From Flagellimonas oceani (lineage in GTDB: Bacteria; Bacteroidota; Bacteroidia; Flavobacteriales; Flavobacteriaceae): 64,000 bases of DNA. The stretch's first letter is position 1. Each line of letters opens with the position of its first letter. Positions 7,076 to 15,455 of the stretch are shown piece after piece. Made by a program: the position numbers and the translations under genes. The stretch is from assembly GCF_011068285.1 (NCBI RefSeq), contig NZ_CP049616.1, forward strand, positions 1,406,501 through 1,470,500, in the 5' to 3' direction. The notes under the pieces were generated by a model, which did no database searches, was not told where the DNA came from, and worked only from the letters and a program-made list of their open reading frames with translations.

Positions 7076-7213
7076 GTGAATTTTGCTAAGCGGGTGCAAA
7101 TATATGCTTAAATTTTCGCTGAATCAAAATTCATTATTAATTTATTATTTGATATTTATTTTTATATCTTCCCAAATTATACAAAAGTTGAAGAACGATT
7201 AAAGAACACGACA

Positions 7214-7597
7214 ATGAGTGATAAGGTTAAATTTGAACTGGAGTTTGTAATCCAAGCTTCACCTCAGTTGCTTTACCAATATATTTCCACTCCTTCGGGA
7301 CTGTCTGAATGGTATGCCGATAATGTTAATTCCCGTGGAGAAATATTCACCTTTATTTGGGATGGTGCAGAAGAACGTGCAAAACTGCTCAAACGAAAAA
7401 GTGAGGAATTCGTAAAGCTGGCATGGGAAGAAAATGAGGATGGTTCATTTTTTGAAATGCGGATAATAGTCGATGAAATAACAAAAGATGTTTCACTATT
7501 TATAACAGACTTTGCCGAGGATGACGAGGTGGACGAAGCAAAGATGCTTTGGGAAAACCAGGTTTCCGACCTTAAACAGGTTCTTGGCTCAACCTAG
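7214..7597 (+). CDS. START-like/SRPBCC domain protein
   Basis: A 127-aa single-domain protein with the START-like pattern common in Bacteroidota: ELEFVIQASPQLLYQYISTP at the start, then LSEWYADNV and a WDG turn, and a C-terminal amphipathic helix with QVSDLKQVLG. The fold makes a cavity for a hydrophobic ligand; the ligand here is unknown. The gene lies 138 bp right of the tRNA fragment and starts the core-genome side. It is followed by a terminator that abuts the next gene, so it is probably transcribed alone. Confidence 0.8.
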   Translation: MSDKVKFELEFVIQASPQLLYQYISTPSGLSEWYADNVNSRGEIFTFIWDGAEERAKLLKRKSEEFVKLAWEENEDGSFFEMRIIVDEITKDVSLFITDFAEDDEVDEAKMLWENQVSDLKQVLGST

Positions 7598-7625
7598 TCC
7601 TATTCTCAAGTAAACCGTATCTTTG

Positions 7626-7651
7626 GTCCCGATTTTAATCGGGACTTTTTT
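7626..7651 (+). terminator. Terminator abutting the next start codon
   Basis: GTCCCGAT (7626-7633) and ATCGGGAC (7638-7645) form a perfect 8-bp stem with loop TTTA, followed by six T (7646-7651). The next base begins the ATG of the aminotransferase gene. It should end the START-like transcript, and it also occupies the place where the aminotransferase would need its leader. Confidence 0.85.
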
Positions 7652-8497
7652 ATGGTCAATTACAATGGAGAACTTTTAGCAGGGGATAAGGCAATTTTCA
7701 CAGGCAACAATAGGGCTTTCAAATATGGGGATGCCCTTTTTGAGTCGGTCCGATATGTAAACGGAACCCTCTTTTTTTGGGAAGACCACTATTTTAGATT
7801 GATGGCGTCCATGCGCATTTTGCGTATGGAAATCCCCATGGAATTCACTATGGAATTTTTAGAGGAGGAAATTAAAAAGACCATCACCTCCAATCAATTG
7901 GATAGTGGCGCCGTTCGAGTACGTTTATCGGTATTTAGAAACGAAGGTGGATTGTATACCCCATCCACCAATGATGTATCCTACTTTATAGAGACCCGTA
8001 CCATGGAATCTCCTTTTTTCATTTTGAACGAAGGGAATTACGAAGTGGAATTGTTCAAAGATTACTACCTGAACAAGGATATGCTCTCCAATCTAAAATC
8101 CACCAACAAAATACTGAATGTGGTGGCAGGGGTTTATGCCAAAGAAAACAACTATGCCAATTGTTTGTTGGTGAACACGGATAAGAAGGTGGTGGAAGCC
8201 ATCAATGGCAACCTATTTTTGGTAAAGGGCAACGAAATAAAAACACCACCCTTGAGCGATGGTTGTTTGGACGGCATCATCCGTAAAAACTTGATGAAAA
8301 TCATCGCAGGTTCCGAAGAGTACGATTTGGTCGAGGATTCCATTTCTCCCTTTGAGCTTCAAAAAGTGGACGAACTGTTCATTACCAATTCCATCGTGGG
8401 TATTCAACCCATCAGTAAATACAGGAAAAAGGAATACCAGGCAAAAGTGGCAAAAAGTCTGGTGGGAAAATTAAACGCAAAGGCCCGGATAGGCTAA
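7652..8497 (+). CDS. Class IV PLP aminotransferase
   Basis: 281 aa, the usual length for PLP fold-type IV enzymes (branched-chain or D-amino-acid aminotransferase, or aminodeoxychorismate lyase). It opens with MVNYNGELLAGDKAI and the family start FKYGDALFESVRYVNG, where the Tyr-Gly-Asp segment is conserved. The LKSTNKILN stretch supplies the Lys expected to bind PLP, and NLFLVKGNEIKTPPL with DGCLDGIIR is also typical. The exact substrate cannot be told from sequence. The first ATG follows directly on a terminator. The 3' end overlaps the convergent AlgH gene by four bases. Confidence 0.85.
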   Translation: MVNYNGELLAGDKAIFTGNNRAFKYGDALFESVRYVNGTLFFWEDHYFRLMASMRILRMEIPMEFTMEFLEEEIKKTITSNQLDSGAVRVRLSVFRNEGGLYTPSTNDVSYFIETRTMESPFFILNEGNYEVELFKDYYLNKDMLSNLKSTNKILNVVAGVYAKENNYANCLLVNTDKKVVEAINGNLFLVKGNEIKTPPLSDGCLDGIIRKNLMKIIAGSEEYDLVEDSISPFELQKVDELFITNSIVGIQPISKYRKKEYQAKVAKSLVGKLNAKARIG

Positions 8498-9054
8498 TTG
8501 AGCGATGGATTTTCGGGCGCATTGGACCATAGAACATAGTCTCCGCCGAGCTCCATCATTTTTTCTTTCCAAAAGACATTGGCCGCTTTTTCCAAAATAC
8601 TGCTTTCGTATTCATTCGGCAGTACTACCCAAGATTTGGAGGAAAGTTCTTGGTCCAATTGGCTGGTTCCCCAACCGGAGTACCCCAAAAAGAAACGAAT
8701 GTCCTGTTCCGTAATGGTTCCGCTATTGATAAGGTCAACGGTCATCTCAAAATTACCGCCCCAAAAAATACCATCGGAAATTTCAATGCTGTTTTCAATG
8801 AGTTCTGGGACCTTGTGGATAAAATAAAGGTTGTCCTGTTCTACGGGACCGCCATTAAAAACCTGAAAAGGAATGGTAATATCGGAAACAAGGTCGCAAA
8901 TGGTATAGTCCAAAGGTTTGTTTAAAATAAAGCCGACCGAACCTTCATGGTTGTGTTCGGCAATAAGTACAACGGACCTGTTGAAAGAAACGTCACCGGT
9001 AAGTGAAGGTTCCGCAACAAGTAAATTCCCTTTTTTAGGCTTTTGACTTACCAT
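8494..9054 (-). CDS. YqgE/AlgH family protein
   Basis: 186 aa, the full length of the UPF0301 (AlgH/YqgE) family. Signatures are GNLLVAEPSLTGDVSFNRSVVLIAEHN near the start (split by PSLTGD), then GSVGFILNKPL, FNGGPVEQDNLYFIH and RFFLGYSGWGTSQLDQEL. The family has an alpha/beta fold of unsettled biochemical role, linked in some species to transcriptional control. It is convergent with the aminotransferase gene (four-base overlap). The start at 9054 is the first ATG; the leader 9055-9126 leads to the terminator of the HU gene. Confidence 0.9.
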   Translation of the reverse strand: MVSQKPKKGNLLVAEPSLTGDVSFNRSVVLIAEHNHEGSVGFILNKPLDYTICDLVSDITIPFQVFNGGPVEQDNLYFIHKVPELIENSIEISDGIFWGGNFEMTVDLINSGTITEQDIRFFLGYSGWGTSQLDQELSSKSWVVLPNEYESSILEKAANVFWKEKMMELGGDYVLWSNAPENPSLN

Positions 9055-9126
9055 TTATATGTTTTCTTGTACTTAAATTTAACATATTATTCTACATATG
9101 CAAAAAACACGATGCATATAAACTAA

Positions 9127-9152
9127 AAAAGCACCCCCTAAAGGAGTGCTTT
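9127..9152 (-). terminator. Terminator of the HU gene
   Basis: On the minus strand AAAGCACTCC and GGGGGTGCTTT pair around a short loop and are followed by T. It lies 22 bp after the HU stop codon at 9175. Confidence 0.75.
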
Positions 9153-9174
9153 CGTATATTAAATAAATAATTGA

Positions 9175-9447
9175 TTAGTTTACTGCACCGCTCAATTCAG
9201 CACCTGCTTTGAACTTTACAACGTTCTTAGCGGCAATCTTAATAGTAGCTCCTGTTTGTGGATTTCTACCTTCTCTAGCGCTTCTTTTGGAAACTGACCA
9301 AGAACCAAAACCTACCAAGGAAACTCTGTCTCCTTTTTTAAGCGTTCCTTCTACATTTCCCAAGAAAGATTCCAATGCTTTTTTTGCTGCTGCTTTAGTG
9401 ATGCCAGCATCAGCTGCCATAGCATCGATTAATTCTGTTTTGTTCAT
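9175..9447 (-). CDS. hup: HU family DNA-binding protein
   Basis: 90 aa, exactly the HU size. The N-terminal helices (MNKTELIDAMAADAGI and AAKKALESFL) are followed by the dimer core GDRVSLVGFGSWSV and the DNA-binding arm with RSAREGRNPQTG, in which the Pro intercalates between bases. HU bends and compacts DNA as a homo- or heterodimer. The gene stands alone with its own terminator and a 176-bp upstream region that holds two DnaA-box-like repeats. Other members of the family (IHF) differ in the arm; here the arm fits HU. Confidence 0.95.
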   Translation of the reverse strand: MNKTELIDAMAADAGITKAAAKKALESFLGNVEGTLKKGDRVSLVGFGSWSVSKRSAREGRNPQTGATIKIAAKNVVKFKAGAELSGAVN

Positions 9448-9545
9448 AATGGAATTAAATTAATTGTTGTTAATATAATTTTAATGCTGAACAAATTTAT
9501 ATGGATTTGCGTCTCACGCAAGTAAAACCAAGGGAAATAAGGGTT

Positions 9546-9576
9546 TTTGTTGATAACTTGAAACGTTTGTTGATAA
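9546..9576 (-). repeat. Two DnaA-box-like direct repeats, 20-bp period
   Basis: TTTGTTGATAA occurs at 9546-9556 and again at 9566-9576, exactly 20 bp apart, so both face the same side of the helix. Read on the minus strand each contains TTATCAACA, one base from the DnaA-box consensus TTATCCACA. They lie about 100-130 bp upstream of the HU start, in its leader region. Protein binding is inference. Confidence 0.45.
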
Positions 9577-9623
9577 AGTGGGAAAAAAACGACAAATTTT
9601 CGCAGCCCAATCATAGCAAGGCT

Positions 9624-10586
9624 TTAGCGAAGAAGCGCATCATTTTCCAAATTTAATCCGTTTAAAACCTCGTTGACCTGCATTCTACGTTTACCCGGAA
9701 GCTGTAATTCCAAGAGCGAAATATAACCACCATCTACCGCTACCTTGAAGGATTTTTTATCCACCAATATTTGCCCTGCGCTATGGTCGTGGTCCTCCTG
9801 AAGCTTTTCTGTTTTAAAGATTTTCATTTGGTCCTCTTTGCCATCGTTTACCAACATGGTCCATGCGCCAGGGTACGGACTCAACCCCCGAATATGGTTA
9901 TAAATGGCTTCCATGGAAGCGTTCCAGTCAATACGGCAAGTATCTTTATGGATTTTTGGAGCAGGTTTAAGAGTATTGCTTTCGTTCTGTGGTTGTCGGG
10001 TTACCGTACCAGCTTCAATCTGTTTGCAGGTTTCCACTACAAGGTCGGCCCCGATCTCCATCAATCGGTCGTGCAAGTCGCCTACACTATCGGTGGGCAA
10101 TATCTTTTCTGTTTTTTGAAGGACAATGTTTCCGGTGTCTATTTTTTCATCAATAAAAAAAGTGGTGACGCCCGTTTCGGTTTCTCCATTGATTATTGCC
10201 CAATTGATAGGTGCCGCACCGCGATATTGGGGCAAGAGGGAAGCATGAAGGTTAAACGTCCCATACTCCGGCATTTGCCAAACCGCTTTGGGCAGCATCC
10301 TAAAAGCGACCACCACCTGCAAGTTGGCATCAAGTGCTTTCAATTCTTCGAGAAAATCCTCGTCCTTTAAATTTGTGGGCTGCAATACCTTTAGGTTATG
10401 CTCTACCGCAAATTGCTTCACTGCCGATTCTTGGACCTTACGGCCACGGCCAGCGGGCCTGTCGGGTGCGGTTATTACACCGACTACGTTAAAATCGGCT
10501 TCCAATATATTTTTTAAGGTTCCCACGGCAAAGTCGGGAGTGCCCATAAATACAATGCGAAGGGGATTATTTTTTGATGTACTCAT
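9624..10586 (-). CDS. fmt: Methionyl-tRNA formyltransferase
   Basis: 320 aa, the usual length. It transfers a formyl group from 10-formyl-THF to Met on initiator tRNA. The N-terminal Rossmann domain has VFMGTPDFAVGTL at 11-24 and PDRPAGRGR; the catalytic region has NLHASLLPQYRGAAPINWA with the HASLLPxYRG motif; the C-terminal OB-like tRNA-binding domain begins near 210. The start overlaps the 3' end of recQ by 20 bp, so it is the last gene of the AAA-ATPase/recQ/fmt minus-strand run. Confidence 0.97.
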   Translation of the reverse strand: MSTSKNNPLRIVFMGTPDFAVGTLKNILEADFNVVGVITAPDRPAGRGRKVQESAVKQFAVEHNLKVLQPTNLKDEDFLEELKALDANLQVVVAFRMLPKAVWQMPEYGTFNLHASLLPQYRGAAPINWAIINGETETGVTTFFIDEKIDTGNIVLQKTEKILPTDSVGDLHDRLMEIGADLVVETCKQIEAGTVTRQPQNESNTLKPAPKIHKDTCRIDWNASMEAIYNHIRGLSPYPGAWTMLVNDGKEDQMKIFKTEKLQEDHDHSAGQILVDKKSFKVAVDGGYISLLELQLPGKRRMQVNEVLNGLNLENDALLR

Positions 10587-12459
10587 TCTTAAAGTTTAGG
10601 GAGACCCGCTCATCTTCCAGCAGTCGCTCCAATGTTCTTAAAAGTTCTTTTTCCTTTGCTCCAATGGCTTTTTCGAGCTGCCGGGACGTATGGGGCCGGA
10701 TTTCCAAGAGTTCCATCACCCTGTTTTCCAAATCATGTGGTGATGCAGTTCTCGCTTTCTTGGTACAAATATCGCACGTACCACACTTTTCACTGGTCTT
10801 TTCACCAAAATAATTAAGTAAGTATAGGCTACGGCATAGTTTTTTATTGGAAACGTATCCCAACATCGCGGCCATATTATTTTGCTTGACCTGATTAAAA
10901 TCCTTGATTTTTTTTGCAAATAGGTTAATCGTATGGTCGTCTTCCCGCGGAACCAAAAAAGTGATTTCCAAATCACTCGTATTGTTTTGATACTCCACAA
11001 TGCTATCATCCGCTAATCGCTGCAGTATTTCTTTTAAACGTGCTTCGCCTGTGCTGGTTTTTTGGGAAAGCATATACAGGTTGATTTTGGTCTCGTATTC
11101 CGTAATGCCCCCGTAGGTACGTAGAATGGTCTGGATGATGGGTGCCGTTTTCCTGTTTTTGTCCAGATAATTGAAAATCTCGGTTTTGGAAGCTGTAAAC
11201 TGGAGCGTGGTTTTTTCTTTAAAATTTTCCGCTAAGGATAAAACTGAGTTTTGATCCAATATCCAAATAGCATTAAAGGTCATGTTGGGATTAAAGTCGT
11301 AGCGTTTGCAAAACGCATTGAATTTAAAGGCCAATGGTTCGGAAACCAATTCGCCATACGATATTTGGAAGTAGTTGTTGAGCTTGGAATATACCTGCTT
11401 CACAAAGGCAACATCGGGCAATGAGGATAAAAACTGTTGTTTGGCCTTGTTCTCATCTTCTTTGGAAGTGATGATGATTGCGGTCGAAACGATTCCGTCA
11501 CGACCAGCTCTACCGGCTTCCTGAAAGTAACTTTCCAAACTATCGGGAATTTGATAGTGTATGACCAGGCGAACATCCGGTTTATCCACTCCCATGCCAA
11601 AAGCGTTGGTGGCCACCATCACCCGTACCTTACCGCTTAACCAAAGGTTGAGTTTTTCTTCTTTATCCGATTTAGGAATCCCTCCATGAAAAAAAGATGC
11701 GGAAATACCATTTTTGATCAAAAAGTTGGCCAGTGAAATGGACATTTTCCTGGAACGTACATACACAATGGCGCTCCCAGAAACTCTATCCATATATTTT
11801 TTGAGCTGATATAGCTTGTCCTCAGAGTGTTTTACTTTAAACGCGATATTGGAACGGGAAAAGGAATCCTTGAAAATTTCAACGTTTTCCAATTCCAGAT
11901 TCTCCACAATATCCTCTACCACGCGTGGTGTAGCTGTTGCGGTCAACGCCATCATCGGTATATCGGGGACCAGTTCTTTTAAGATGGAACATCCGAGATA
12001 GGCCGGCCTAAAATCGTTCCCCCACTGGGATATGCAGTGCGCCTCATCAATGGCAATGAGGTTGATGTTCATTTGTTGGATGCGTTCCTGTACAATAGTT
12101 TGTTGCAACCGCTCAGGGGACAGGTACAAAAACTTATAGTTGCCATAGACGCAGTTGTCCAAAAGGTCGTTTAATTCGCTTGGTGGGATGCCGCCGGTTA
12201 AAGCGATGGCCTTGATGTTCCTTTTTTTTAGTTGTGACACTTGGTCTTGGATCAAGGCCACCAAAGGTGAGACCACAATGCATATGCCCTCCTTGGCCAA
12301 TGCGGGCACCTGATAGCAAATGGATTTTCCTCCACCGGTGGGCATCAATGCGAGAACATCTTGCCCCGATAGAACGGTGTTGATGATTTGTTTTTGGGAT
12401 CCCCTAAAATCATCATAACCCCAAAATTGTTTTAAAATGCCTGTGGTATCCTTATGCAC
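10567..12459 (-). CDS. recQ: ATP-dependent DNA helicase RecQ
   Basis: 630 aa. The superfamily 2 helicase core has MPTGGGKS (Walker A), IDEAHCISQWGNDFR (DEAH and aromatic-rich loop) and the SxFQEAGRAGRDG motif VI region. The zinc-binding site follows (CRSLY, then CGTCDIC), with a winged-helix RQC region. The protein then ends in a short winged-helix-like tail (SRQLEKAIGAKEKELL); I see no HRDC domain, so this is a short RecQ, about 100 residues less than the E. coli type. It starts with GTG at 12459, whose G is the last base of the upstream stop codon TAG. RecQ unwinds DNA in recombination repair. Confidence 0.95.
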   Translation of the reverse strand: MHKDTTGILKQFWGYDDFRGSQKQIINTVLSGQDVLALMPTGGGKSICYQVPALAKEGICIVVSPLVALIQDQVSQLKKRNIKAIALTGGIPPSELNDLLDNCVYGNYKFLYLSPERLQQTIVQERIQQMNINLIAIDEAHCISQWGNDFRPAYLGCSILKELVPDIPMMALTATATPRVVEDIVENLELENVEIFKDSFSRSNIAFKVKHSEDKLYQLKKYMDRVSGSAIVYVRSRKMSISLANFLIKNGISASFFHGGIPKSDKEEKLNLWLSGKVRVMVATNAFGMGVDKPDVRLVIHYQIPDSLESYFQEAGRAGRDGIVSTAIIITSKEDENKAKQQFLSSLPDVAFVKQVYSKLNNYFQISYGELVSEPLAFKFNAFCKRYDFNPNMTFNAIWILDQNSVLSLAENFKEKTTLQFTASKTEIFNYLDKNRKTAPIIQTILRTYGGITEYETKINLYMLSQKTSTGEARLKEILQRLADDSIVEYQNNTSDLEITFLVPREDDHTINLFAKKIKDFNQVKQNNMAAMLGYVSNKKLCRSLYLLNYFGEKTSEKCGTCDICTKKARTASPHDLENRVMELLEIRPHTSRQLEKAIGAKEKELLRTLERLLEDERVSLNFKNEYIKK

Positions 12460-13022
12460 TATAATTTTTTAAGTGTTTCCAAAATAAAATCAATCCGATT
12501 TTGGACTTCATCTTTTGGCACTTCGATGGGGTTATAGCCAAATTGTGTATAGGTCTTCATCAAGGAATCATGAATGCTTTCAGCTTCCTCAAAGGTTTCC
12601 ATACGTTCGTTGTCGGAAACATAGATTTCCTTCCAAGGCGGAACAATAAAAATGGAATCGTATCTATGGTCCTTGCAAGCTGAAGTGAAAAAATCATCGT
12701 ACTCCTGTCCAAAAAAATCCATGTAGGCCAATACATCCGGTATGCCACGGTCAAAAAAACTGATGGGAGCATCTATTTTTAAGGACTGCCTGTAGTGGGA
12801 CGTTCTTCCTTCCAACAGATCTTTATTGAACTGCAATGCATCATCCACAAAAACCAAGGGATTTGAAATATAATGTTCCGTTTGCCCCTCATTTTTGGCT
12901 TTAGAGGTCATATCACGGATAATCTCATGAAAGCAATGGTAACCCATGCTTTCCAATCCATTAACTATGGAAGTCTTACCGGTGCCCGGCGCTCCCGTGA
13001 TAACTATTTTCTTCTTTCCCAA
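12459..13022 (-). CDS. P-loop AAA ATPase, NadR-like
   Basis: 187 aa with Walker A GAPGTGKTS at about 10-18 and a Walker B-like FFDRGIPDVLAY region. This is the AAA_28/NadR-like kinase pattern: a small P-loop protein that may phosphorylate a nucleoside or small molecule. The substrate is unknown. I use a TTG start at 13020-13022, since no ATG or GTG precedes it in frame nearby. Its stop codon overlaps the GTG of recQ by one base, so the two are translationally coupled. Confidence 0.8.
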   Translation of the reverse strand: MGKKKIVITGAPGTGKTSIVNGLESMGYHCFHEIIRDMTSKAKNEGQTEHYISNPLVFVDDALQFNKDLLEGRTSHYRQSLKIDAPISFFDRGIPDVLAYMDFFGQEYDDFFTSACKDHRYDSIFIVPPWKEIYVSDNERMETFEEAESIHDSLMKTYTQFGYNPIEVPKDEVQNRIDFILETLKKL

Positions 13023-13087
13023 AGCCCTTAATTTATGTTACAAAGTAATGAAATCGACTTAAGGAAAAAAAATTGATGGGTAAGCCA

Positions 13088-13095
13088 TATATTTG
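13088..13095 (+). promoter_or_regulatory. Promoter -7 box of DUF493 gene
   Basis: TATATTTG fits the Bacteroidota -7 consensus TAnnTTTG exactly and ends 14 bp before the ATG at 13110. No clear TTTG -33 box lies at the usual spacing. Confidence 0.5.
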
Positions 13096-13109
13096 TAAAA
13101 AATTGAGGT

Positions 13110-13397
13110 ATGGATAATAAGGATACGGAGGAGTTTTACGCAAAGCTAAAAGATCAGTTGTTGGAAAGCACTAGTTGGCCATCTACATACCTTTATAAAT
13201 TTATAGTTCCAACGGATGAACAACGGATTTCACAGATACAGGATATTTTTGACAATACCGGAGCTGTAATCGAATCCAAAAAGTCCAAAAAAGGGAATTA
13301 TACCAGCTTATCCATTACAGTGAACTTAAAAGATCCGGACGCTGTGATAGAAAAATATAAGGAAGTTTCGGTAGTTGAGGGTGTAATTTCTTTGTAG
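13110..13397 (+). CDS. DUF493 family protein (YbeD-like)
   Basis: A 95-aa ferredoxin-like small protein. It opens MDNKDTEEFYAKLKDQLLES; the strand YLYKFIVP and the following helix, then SKKGNYTSLSITVNL and EVSVVEGVISL, match the DUF493 pattern of two strand-helix-strand repeats. Family members resemble the regulatory (ACT-like) domains, and the binding partner is unknown. It is divergent from the AAA-ATPase operon and carries its own promoter box. Confidence 0.85.
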   Translation: MDNKDTEEFYAKLKDQLLESTSWPSTYLYKFIVPTDEQRISQIQDIFDNTGAVIESKKSKKGNYTSLSITVNLKDPDAVIEKYKEVSVVEGVISL

Positions 13398-13401
13398 CCC
13401 C

Positions 13402-13428
13402 TTTGTTTGCTATAATTTTATTACTTTG
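13402..13428 (+). promoter_or_regulatory. Possible promoter of DUF4290-murA
   Basis: TTTG (13402-13405) and TTACTTTG (13421-13428) are 15 bases apart. The second differs from TAnnTTTG at one position. They lie 50 bp upstream of the TTG start at 13479, in the only gap before the DUF4290 gene. Confidence 0.4.
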
Positions 13429-13478
13429 CGAACGTTATCGGATTACTTTCCAAGTTTCAAATCTCTAAATACATTACT

Positions 13479-14126
13479 TTGAACGAAATATTTAATTTAG
13501 AATACAATACAGAGCGTCCAAAACTCTTTATTCCAGAGTATGGCCGGCATTTCCAGAAAATGGTGGATCACGCCGTCGCTATTGAAGACCGCGACGAACG
13601 CAATAGAGTGGCCAAATCCATTATTAGCGTAATGGGAAACTTACAGCCCCATTTAAGGGATGTTCCAGACTTTCAGCATAAACTTTGGGACCAATTGTTT
13701 ATTATGGCGGATTTTAAGTTGGATGTAGATTCCCCTTTTCCGATTACATCACAAGAGGTTCTGCAACAACGCCCAGAGCCGTTGGATTACCCCCAGAACC
13801 ACCCCAAGTACCGTTTTTACGGAAACAATATCAAAAGAATGATAGATGTGGCCGTAAACTGGGAAAAAGGAGACATGCGTTCAGGTTTGGAATACGCGAT
13901 CGCCAACCACATGAAGAAGTGCTACTTGGTTTGGAACAAGGATACGGTGGAAGATAGTGTAATCTTCAATCACCTCAAGGAGCTAAGCGATGGACAAATA
14001 GATTTGGCAAAAAGCGATGAGAGCCTTACCGAAAGTGGACAGTTCCTTAAGAACAAACCAAGCAGGTCCAACAATAACAACAACAGAGGAAAGAAAGGGC
14101 AGAGAGGCCGTAAAAAAAGATATTAA
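13479..14126 (+). CDS. DUF4290 domain protein
   Basis: 215 aa with the Bacteroidota DUF4290 pattern: NLEYNTERPKLFIPEYGRH at the start, then ERNRVAKSIISVMGNL, KLWDQLFIMADF and YYGNNIKRMIDVA-like core (here FYGNNIKRMIDVAVNW). The last 25 residues are low-complexity and basic (a run of Asn then Gly/Lys/Arg), suggesting an RNA- or surface-binding tail. The start is TTG at 13479; there is no ATG before the conserved start. It is 15 bp from murA and probably its operon partner. Function unknown. Confidence 0.85.
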   Translation: MNEIFNLEYNTERPKLFIPEYGRHFQKMVDHAVAIEDRDERNRVAKSIISVMGNLQPHLRDVPDFQHKLWDQLFIMADFKLDVDSPFPITSQEVLQQRPEPLDYPQNHPKYRFYGNNIKRMIDVAVNWEKGDMRSGLEYAIANHMKKCYLVWNKDTVEDSVIFNHLKELSDGQIDLAKSDESLTESGQFLKNKPSRSNNNNNRGKKGQRGRKKRY

Positions 14127-14141
14127 ACTCCAAGGGAATAC

Positions 14142-15449
14142 ATGGGTACATTTCGAATAGAGGGTGGACACCAATTACATGGTGAAATTACACCTCAAGG
14201 GGCAAAGAACGAAGCACTACAGATTCTTTGTGCCGTTTTACTTTCAGAAGAAAAAATTACCATACACAACATACCCGACATCGTAGATGTCAACAAACTC
14301 ATCGCCCTATTGGAAGACTTGGGCGTTAAAATCCAGAAGAAAGGCAAGGGGTCGTACACTTTTAAGGCCGATGATGTAAACTTGGATTACCTTCAATCTG
14401 CCAAATTTAAGGAAGATGGCAGAGGGCTACGGGGATCTATTATGTTGGTTGGCCCACTTTTGGCAAGATTCGGAAAAGGATACATCCCAAAACCTGGAGG
14501 AGATAAGATTGGTAGAAGAAGGTTGGATACCCATTTTGAAGGTTTTATCAAACTTGGAGCGCAGTTCCGATACAATAAAGAGGACTATTTTTACGGAGTT
14601 GAAGCCGATAAGCTCAAGGGAACCTATATGCTTTTGGACGAAGCATCGGTAACCGGAACGGCCAATATTGTAATGGCCGCTGTTTTGGCAGAGGGCACCA
14701 CTACGATTTACAATGCGGCCTGTGAACCTTATCTTCAGCAATTATGTAAAATGTTGAACCGCATGGGGGCCAAAATCTCAGGAATCGGTTCCAATTTGTT
14801 GACCATTGAAGGAGTTGACTCGTTAGGTGGTACCGAGCACACCATGTTGCCCGATATGATAGAAATCGGTAGCTGGATCGGGTTGGCTGCCATGACCCAA
14901 AGCGAACTCACCATCAAAAATGTCAGTTGGGACGATTTGGGCGTAATTCCGAATGTGTTCCGTAAGCTGGGAATAACCGTGGAAAGAAAGGGAGATGATA
15001 TTTTTATCCCAAAACACGAAGATGGCTACGAAATTCAGAATTTTATAGATGGCTCCATTCTCACCATAGCCGATGCACCTTGGCCGGGACTTACCCCGGA
15101 TTTGTTGAGCATTATTTTGGTTGTGGCCACCCAAGCAAGGGGAGAAGTCCTTATCCATCAGAAAATGTTCGAAAGCCGATTGTTCTTTGTGGACAAACTT
15201 ATTGATATGGGCGCAAAAATCATTCTCTGCGACCCACACAGGGCCACCGTAATTGGACATGATTTCCAATCCACATTAAAGGCAACTACCATGGTATCCC
15301 CCGATATTAGGGCAGGAGTGTCCCTTTTGATTGCGGCACTGTCCGCCAAGGGAACTTCCACCATACATAATATCGAACAGATTGATCGTGGTTACGAAAA
15401 CATCGATGAGCGCTTGCGTGCCATCGGGGCCAATATTGTAAGGGTGTAA
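14142..15449 (+). CDS. murA: UDP-GlcNAc 1-carboxyvinyltransferase MurA
   Basis: 435 aa; the first committed enzyme of peptidoglycan synthesis, transferring enolpyruvate from PEP to UDP-GlcNAc. Lys22 and Asn23 in GAKNEALQ match the conserved active-site pair. The mobile loop, which in most bacteria reads PGGC with the fosfomycin-target Cys, is PGGD here: Asp121 replaces Cys115 of E. coli. The Cys-to-Asp form is known in mycobacteria and other groups and makes the enzyme active but insensitive to fosfomycin. Later segments (ITPDLLS-like TPDLLSIIL, and ENIDERL at the C-terminus) confirm the family. Confidence 0.97.
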   Translation: MGTFRIEGGHQLHGEITPQGAKNEALQILCAVLLSEEKITIHNIPDIVDVNKLIALLEDLGVKIQKKGKGSYTFKADDVNLDYLQSAKFKEDGRGLRGSIMLVGPLLARFGKGYIPKPGGDKIGRRRLDTHFEGFIKLGAQFRYNKEDYFYGVEADKLKGTYMLLDEASVTGTANIVMAAVLAEGTTTIYNAACEPYLQQLCKMLNRMGAKISGIGSNLLTIEGVDSLGGTEHTMLPDMIEIGSWIGLAAMTQSELTIKNVSWDDLGVIPNVFRKLGITVERKGDDIFIPKHEDGYEIQNFIDGSILTIADAPWPGLTPDLLSIILVVATQARGEVLIHQKMFESRLFFVDKLIDMGAKIILCDPHRATVIGHDFQSTLKATTMVSPDIRAGVSLLIAALSAKGTSTIHNIEQIDRGYENIDERLRAIGANIVRV

Positions 15450-15455
15450 TTCTGA

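Noticed and set aside
9771-10370. Antisense frame of 199 codons over fmt
   Set aside because: Fmt is complete with catalytic motifs on the minus strand; the opposing frame is Cys/Phe/Val-rich and shows no family pattern.
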